A stretch of 64,000 nt of DNA from Streptomyces sp. AM 2-1-1 (GTDB taxonomy: Bacteria > Actinomycetota > Actinomycetes > Streptomycetales > Streptomycetaceae), in assembly GCF_029167645.1 (NCBI RefSeq), contig NZ_CP119147.1, positions 806,001 through 870,000 of the forward strand. Direction: 5' to 3'. Under the pieces are notes generated by a model. It was given only the letters and a program-made list of their open reading frames with translations. It searched no databases and was not told the origin of the DNA. This document shows, one piece after another, positions 59,934-64,000 of the stretch (position 1 is the stretch's first letter; each line of letters opens with the position of its first letter). The translations under genes and the position numbers were made by a program.

Positions 59934-60086
59934 CTAGCCGTGGCCGTGCAACGCGCTGCGGCCGGTCTGCGGCGCCCGGGCGTCGTCCGCGCGCGCCGAG
60001 ACGACGGCTGCCGGCCCCGAAGCGGTCGGGCACAGCGCATCGGTGGCCTGTTGCAGGCACTCCCTCACGGCATGTGTGCGACCCAT
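59934..60086 (-). CDS. 50-residue small ORF upstream of murE
   Basis: ATG at 60086 to TAG at 59934 encodes 50 residues beginning MGRTHAVRECLQQATDALC and ending ALHGHG. Most codons end in G or C, like real genes here. TACACT at 60098-60093 stands exactly 6 nt before the ATG, as at the other leaderless genes of the window. The first 20 residues could form an amphipathic helix with Cys10 and Cys19. I do not recognise it. It could be a small protein or a leader peptide for murE. The leaderless promoter is the main reason to report it. Confidence 0.45.
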   Translation of the reverse strand: MGRTHAVRECLQQATDALCPTASGPAAVVSARADDARAPQTGRSALHGHG

Positions 60087-60351
60087 GGGCCGAGTGTACG
60101 TCTACTCCGGCGCCTCGAGACCCGCCCGCAGACGCCGCCGGGACGCCGGCCCGCTCGCCGCCGTCCGACAGTCGGCGTGGGCCCACCCGGTTTCCCGCGG
60201 GCGAGTCGAGCGCCCGATCGTCCGGCGCCGCGGACTCCGACGACTCCGCGCACCCGCCGGAAGAGAGGAGACGACAACCACGAGGCCTTCCCCCGGCCTC
60301 GCCACCCGCCCGACCACCCTCGCTACGTTCCACGCCTTCGTCAGGACCTCT
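60087..60351. other. Intergenic gap, divergent promoters
   Basis: Apart from the TACACT box of the small ORF (60093-60098) I see no feature. Reading frames are Arg/Pro-rich and without starts. Confidence 0.4.
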
Positions 60352-60357
60352 TAGGGT
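60352..60357 (+). promoter_or_regulatory. Leaderless -10 box of the GNAT gene
   Basis: TAGGGT followed by six bases and then GTG at 60364. This spacing fixes the start of the following gene two codons inside the longest frame. Confidence 0.6.
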
Positions 60358-60363
60358 GTGCCG

Positions 60364-60903
60364 GTGACCGAACATCCTGCCTCCTGGCCCGCCGCGGTTC
60401 CTCTGACGACACCTCGCCTGGTCCTGGAGCCGCTCCGCGTGGACCACGCCCCAGAGGCGGTGACCGTCTTCGACGACGTCCGGCTCCACACGTGGACGGG
60501 TGGGACACCGGACTCGCTCGCGCAGCTCGTCTCACGGTACGAGCGGCAGTCGGCGGGCCGTTCGCCGGACGGTACGCGGGGATGGCTCAACTGGATACTG
60601 CGCAGGACGTCGGACGGCCGGGTGATCGGCACGGTCCAGGCCACCGTGTACCGGCCGGCGTCCGGGAACGCGCTGGAGGCGTCGGTCGCCTGGGTGATCG
60701 GTACCGCCCACCAGAACGAGGGCTACGGGCGGGAAGCGGCGCTCGCCATGGCGTCCTGGCTGCGGGCGCGGGGGGTGGCCGAGCTGGCCGCGTACATCCG
60801 TCCCGGCCACGACGCGTCGGCGGCCGTCGCCCGCGCTCTCGGGCTGAGGGCGTCCGCCGTGGTGGAGGAGGACGAAGTCCGGTGGAGCGACTCGGGGACG
60901 TAG
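60364..60903 (+). CDS. GNAT-family N-acetyltransferase (RimJ/RimL type)
   Basis: A 179-residue acetyltransferase. It starts with LTTPRLVLEPLRVDHAP, the opening of the RimJ-like subgroup. RRTSDGRVIGTVQATVYR is motif B/strand 4, and the acetyl-CoA site is AHQNEGYGREAALAMASWL (motif A, Q-x-x-G-x-G/A variant). RPGHDASAAVARALGLRA is the last conserved part. GTG 60364 is preferred to GTG 60358 because of the leaderless promoter spacing. Substrate unknown. It converges on ligA. Confidence 0.88.
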   Translation: MTEHPASWPAAVPLTTPRLVLEPLRVDHAPEAVTVFDDVRLHTWTGGTPDSLAQLVSRYERQSAGRSPDGTRGWLNWILRRTSDGRVIGTVQATVYRPASGNALEASVAWVIGTAHQNEGYGREAALAMASWLRARGVAELAAYIRPGHDASAAVARALGLRASAVVEEDEVRWSDSGT

Positions 60904-61005
60904 GCCGTGTCCGCCGGTGGCCCGCGTGGTCCGCGCCGGACCGGCGGGGACGCTCGGACACGGTCCGCGCCGCCCGTCGGGGACGAGCGGCTGTCCAGCA
61001 CCCTT

Positions 61006-61040
61006 CGCGCCCCGGGCGGGGGCGGGCCGCCCGGGGCGCG
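61006..61040. terminator. Bidirectional terminator, GNAT and ligA genes
   Basis: A perfect 14-bp stem (CGCGCCCCGGGCGG and complement) with a 7-nt loop between two convergent genes, ending 7 nt from the ligA stop. Confidence 0.8.
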
Positions 61041-61046
61041 GGCCGC

Positions 61047-63158
61047 TCACGCCTCCAGGTGGTCCGCGATCAGGACGGCGAACTCCTCCGGTGAGGCGAT
61101 CCGTACGCCCAGACCCTCCGCCTTGGTCCGTTTCGAGCCCGCCTTCTCCCCCGCGACCAGGAGGCTGGTGCGTCCCGAGACGCTGGACGAGGACTTCCCG
61201 CCCGCACGTTCGACGAGCTCGTTCATCTGGTTGCGGGACAACTTCTCCAGTGCTCCGGTCATCGCGCCGGTGACCACGACGGTCATTCCCGCCAGCGGCA
61301 GGGGCGGGGCCCCGTCGCCGCTGTCGGCGGCGGAGCCGTCACCGGTGCCGGCGGCGGGCTCCTCCGTGCCGGGCTCGGGAGGCGCGGTCGCGCCCGGCTC
61401 GCTCATGTTGACGCCCGCCTTCACCAGTCTCCCGATCAGCGGGGCCAGCTCCGTCAGCTCGGCGACGACGGCCGAGGCCTTCTCCGGACCGATGCCGTCC
61501 ACCCGCTGGAGCGTCTCGGCGTCGGCGGCGACGATCCGGTCCATGGTGGCGAAGTACCGTGCCATACGGCGGGACATCGAGCGGCCGGTGCCGCGTACGC
61601 CGAGCGCGCAGAACACCCGGGAGAGCGGGCGGGAGCGCGCCGTGTCGATGGCGGCGAGGAGGTTGTCCGTGGACGTCTCCCCCATGCGCTCCAGGGTGAG
61701 CAGCTGCTCGCGTTCCAAGGTGAAGAGGTCGGCGAGGTCCGCGACGAGCCCCGCCTCGACGAGCTGGACGACCCGGGTGGCGCCCAGCCCCTCGATGTCC
61801 AGCTGGTCGCGCCCGGCGGCGTACGAGAGGGAGGCGACCAGACGACAGTCGCGGCCCCGGACGCACCGCCAGCGCTGCTCGCCGGTGTCGATCGCGGAGC
61901 CGCACTGCGGGCAGAGGGCCGGGAACTCGATGGGCCGCTCCTCGCCGGTCCGCAGGTGGACGGCGGGCGCCTCCACGCGCGGGATGATGTCTCCCGCCTT
62001 GTGGACCATCACCATGTCGCCGAGGCGCAGGTCGCGGCGGGTGATGTCGGCCGGGTTGTGCAGGGTGGCGAACCCGACCGTCGAACCGTCGATCTCCACC
62101 GGTTCCAGCACGGCCCGGGGAGCGATGATGCCGGTGCGGCCGACGTTCCACTCGACGGCCAGCAGCCGGGTGATCTTCTCCACGGCGGGGAGCTTGTACG
62201 CGATGGCCCAGCGCGGTGCGCGGGTGCCGTTGCCCGCCTCGCGCTGGTCGGCGGCGAGGTCCGCCTTGACGACGATGCCGTCGATGCCGAAGGGCAGCGT
62301 GGCCCGGAGCGCGGCGATCTCCGCGACCCGGGCCAGCACCTCCTCCACCGTCCCGGCGGTGCGCGGGGCGACGGCGGTGTCCGCCGCCGTGTGCACGCCG
62401 AGGCCGGCCGCGTACACCAGCACCTCGCTGTGCGGCAGCTCCGCCAGTCGCTCGGCCACCTCGCCCGAGTCCGGCAGGGGCAGTGCGCCGTACGCGAAGA
62501 AGGTCATCTCGACGCGGTAGGGCCGGTCCTTGGCCCGCAGGGTGCCGGCGGCTCCGTTGCGCGGATTGACGAAGGGGGACGCACCGTGGGCCGTGCGGAC
62601 CGTGTTGGCCTGCTCGAACTGCTCGGCGGTCATGAGTATCTCGCCGCGCATCTCGAGGGTGACCGGTTCGGAGAGCTGCTCGGGCAGGCCGAGGACGGTC
62701 CCGATGGCGTGCGAGACGTCCTCGCCCGCGGTGCCGTCGCCCCGGGTGACGAGCTGTTCCAGCCGGCCCGCCCGGTACCTCGCGGCGACGGCGAGGCCGT
62801 CGAGCTTGGGCTCGACGCTCCACGCCCCGACCGGTCTGCCGAGGCGGCGCTCGAGTGAGGCGGTCCAGCCGGCGAACTGCTCGTCGGAGAAGACGTTGTC
62901 CAGGGAGAGCATCGGGACGGTGTGCGGGACGTCGCCGACCGCCGCGCCACCCGCCACCTTCCCGCTGGGCGACCCCGCGAGCACGTCCCGCGGGTGCTCC
63001 GCTTCGTACGCGGCGATGGCGCGCGTCAGCCGGTCGTACGCGTCGTCGTCGAGGGCGCTGTCACCGGAGGCGTAGTACGCGGCGGCGGCGCGGGTGGCCT
63101 CCTCGACGGCGGCGGCGTAGGCGGTGGCGTCGGCGAGCCCGGGGGCTGAGTTCGTCAT
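61047..63158 (-). CDS. ligA: NAD-dependent DNA ligase
   Basis: A 703-residue ligase with all LigA domains. Domain Ia at the N-terminus ([16 protein letters not shown]) binds NMN. The adenylation domain follows with active-site Lys118 in EPKLDGLAV, then FGIDGIVVK. The OB fold contains [16 protein letters not shown] four-Cys zinc finger (CPQCGSAI...CVRGRDC), helix-hairpin-helix repeats ([31 protein letters not shown]) and a C-terminal BRCT domain ([12 protein letters not shown]) complete it. An acidic/Pro-rich linker before the BRCT part is unusual in length. ATG 63158 has AGGATGG 8 nt before it; longer starts at 63167 and 63308 lack one. Streptomyces often carries two ligA genes and this lone gene next to GNAT/LacI may be the second. 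Confidence 0.92.
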   Translation of the reverse strand: MTNSAPGLADATAYAAAVEEATRAAAAYYASGDSALDDDAYDRLTRAIAAYEAEHPRDVLAGSPSGKVAGGAAVGDVPHTVPMLSLDNVFSDEQFAGWTASLERRLGRPVGAWSVEPKLDGLAVAARYRAGRLEQLVTRGDGTAGEDVSHAIGTVLGLPEQLSEPVTLEMRGEILMTAEQFEQANTVRTAHGASPFVNPRNGAAGTLRAKDRPYRVEMTFFAYGALPLPDSGEVAERLAELPHSEVLVYAAGLGVHTAADTAVAPRTAGTVEEVLARVAEIAALRATLPFGIDGIVVKADLAADQREAGNGTRAPRWAIAYKLPAVEKITRLLAVEWNVGRTGIIAPRAVLEPVEIDGSTVGFATLHNPADITRRDLRLGDMVMVHKAGDIIPRVEAPAVHLRTGEERPIEFPALCPQCGSAIDTGEQRWRCVRGRDCRLVASLSYAAGRDQLDIEGLGATRVVQLVEAGLVADLADLFTLEREQLLTLERMGETSTDNLLAAIDTARSRPLSRVFCALGVRGTGRSMSRRMARYFATMDRIVAADAETLQRVDGIGPEKASAVVAELTELAPLIGRLVKAGVNMSEPGATAPPEPGTEEPAAGTGDGSAADSGDGAPPLPLAGMTVVVTGAMTGALEKLSRNQMNELVERAGGKSSSSVSGRTSLLVAGEKAGSKRTKAEGLGVRIASPEEFAVLIADHLEA

Positions 63159-63277
63159 GACCACCATCCTGCCGTTCACCACTGACAACGCCCTTCGGCG
63201 GGCGGCCGTGGACGGTCCCGCACCCCGAAGATCACCCGGGGGTGCCGGGGCGGGGTCCGGGCCCCCGGCGGTCCCGG

Positions 63278-63283
63278 TATAAA
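63278..63283 (+). promoter_or_regulatory. Leaderless -10 box of the LacI gene
   Basis: TATAAA, then six bases, then ATG 63290. This is the most A+T-rich spot in the region and implies a leaderless transcript. Confidence 0.65.
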
Positions 63284-63289
63284 TGCTGC

Positions 63290-64000
63290 ATGACTGCCGA
63301 TGTGTCACCGCCCGTACGTCCCGCGACCCTGGAGGACGTTGCCGCGGTGGCCGGAGTCTCCCGGGCCACCGTCTCCCGGGTGATCAACGGTGCGACCACG
63401 GTCGACCCGGTGCTGCGCCGGGTCGTGGAGGAGGCGGTCGCCGCCACGGGGTACGTACCCAACCGCGCGGCGCGTTCGCTGGTGACCCGGCGCACCGATT
63501 CGATCGCGCTGGTGGTCTCCGAGCGCGAGCGCCGCACGGTGGACGAGCCCTTCGTGGGGCGGATGTTCTCCGACCCGCACTTCGGACGGGTCGTCACCGG
63601 TCTGCTGGACGTGCTGCGCCCGGCCGGTATCCAGATGGTGCTGATGCTGGCGGACGACGCGGTCTCCCGGGGGCAGTTGCTGTCGTACCTGCGGCAGGGG
63701 CACGTCGACGGCGTGGTGCTGATCTCCTCGCACGCCGACGACCCGCTGCCCGGACTGCTCCAGGAGACCCGGCTGCCCGCCGTGCTCGCGAGCGCACCGG
63801 CGCAGCCCACCCCGCTCACGCACGTGGAGGCCGATCAGCACGCGGGTGCGGGGCTGGCCGCGGACCATCTGGTCGCCCTCGGGCGCACGCGGCTGGTGAC
63901 GGTGGCCGGTCCGCAGGACAGGCCGGCCGGCCGGGCCCGGCTGAGCGGCTTCCTGGAGGCGCTGGCGGCGCACGGGATCACCGACGTGCCGTGCGCGGAG
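63290..64000 (+). CDS. LacI-family transcriptional regulator (cut by the window end)
   Basis: The first 237 codons of a LacI protein. The HTH is [20 protein letters not shown], with hinge [14 protein letters not shown] and the minor-groove segment [15 protein letters not shown]. The effector domain has [34 protein letters not shown] and [12 protein letters not shown]. The stop lies beyond the window. Its targets are likely to the right. It differs clearly from the LacI protein of the xyloglucan locus. No copy of that operator is seen in front of it. Confidence 0.92.
   Translation, partial: MTADVSPPVRPATLEDVAAVAGVSRATVSRVINGATTVDPVLRRVVEEAVAATGYVPNRAARSLVTRRTDSIALVVSERERRTVDEPFVGRMFSDPHFGRVVTGLLDVLRPAGIQMVLMLADDAVSRGQLLSYLRQGHVDGVVLISSHADDPLPGLLQETRLPAVLASAPAQPTPLTHVEADQHAGAGLAADHLVALGRTRLVTVAGPQDRPAGRARLSGFLEALAAHGITDVPCAE

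Noticed and set aside
58250..60903. Small ORF, murE and GNAT gene as a ribosomally made peptide cluster
   Set aside because: The GNAT gene is on the other strand, there is no transporter, protease or other modifying enzyme, and the small ORF lacks a leader/core pattern. Reported only as a small ORF beside murE.

Overview
The window is about 72% G+C, almost every codon ends in G or C, and spacing, SD sequences and TANNNT -10 boxes are those of an actinomycete. Gene content (pcaHGBL with a fused pcaL, ROK-regulated xylA/xylB, Tat lipoprotein sugar importers without their own ATPase, extra ligA and murE copies) points to Streptomyces or a close relative. No insertion sequence, prophage, CRISPR array or plasmid function was seen.

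Layout. 0.5-4.7 kb: an IclR regulator, a MarR/FUSC membrane-protein operon with a palindrome over its promoter, a decayed stretch, and a MarR regulator divergent from the protocatechuate operon. 4.7-8.6 kb: pcaH-pcaG-pcaB-pcaL, all stop/start-overlapped. 8.7-11.6 kb: a scramblase/LURP-like protein, a small secreted protein, DUF3105 and a frameshifted DUF305 gene. 11.7-16 kb: ROK regulator, xylA and divergent xylB. 16-20 kb: a VWA surface protein with its partner and an AspT/YidE-type transporter. 20-37.9 kb: a compact xyloglucan-utilisation locus (GH31, GH3, solute-binding protein, two permeases, GH74, GH42, GH95, LacI regulator) with four copies of one LacI-type operator. 38-48 kb: a large Ig-like/PH-like membrane protein, YceI, an ATP-grasp enzyme, an NmrA-like/TetR divergent pair, tRNA-Leu(GAG), DUF2254, and an orphan KAS III. 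48.5-58 kb: fdhD, a BASS-type transporter, an acyl-CoA synthetase, an aldo/keto reductase, phhB, DUF1275, and a MarR/epoxide hydrolase pair. 58-64 kb: an orphan murE preceded by a 50-codon leaderless small ORF, a GNAT enzyme, a ligA paralogue and a LacI gene cut by the window edge.

How the parts fit. The left half is a plant-biomass neighbourhood. The secreted GH74 would cut xyloglucan, the ABC importer would take up oligosaccharides, and cytoplasmic GH31, GH3, GH42 and GH95 would remove xylose, glucose, galactose and fucose. XylA/XylB would then pass xylose to the pentose phosphate pathway. The pca operon next door handles lignin-derived protocatechuate as far as 3-oxoadipate; pcaIJF must lie elsewhere. 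The xyloglucan locus and its shared operator are the strongest system in the window. At least eight transcription units carry a TANNNT box exactly 6 nt before the start codon, i.e. probable leaderless mRNAs, which also helped fix starts.
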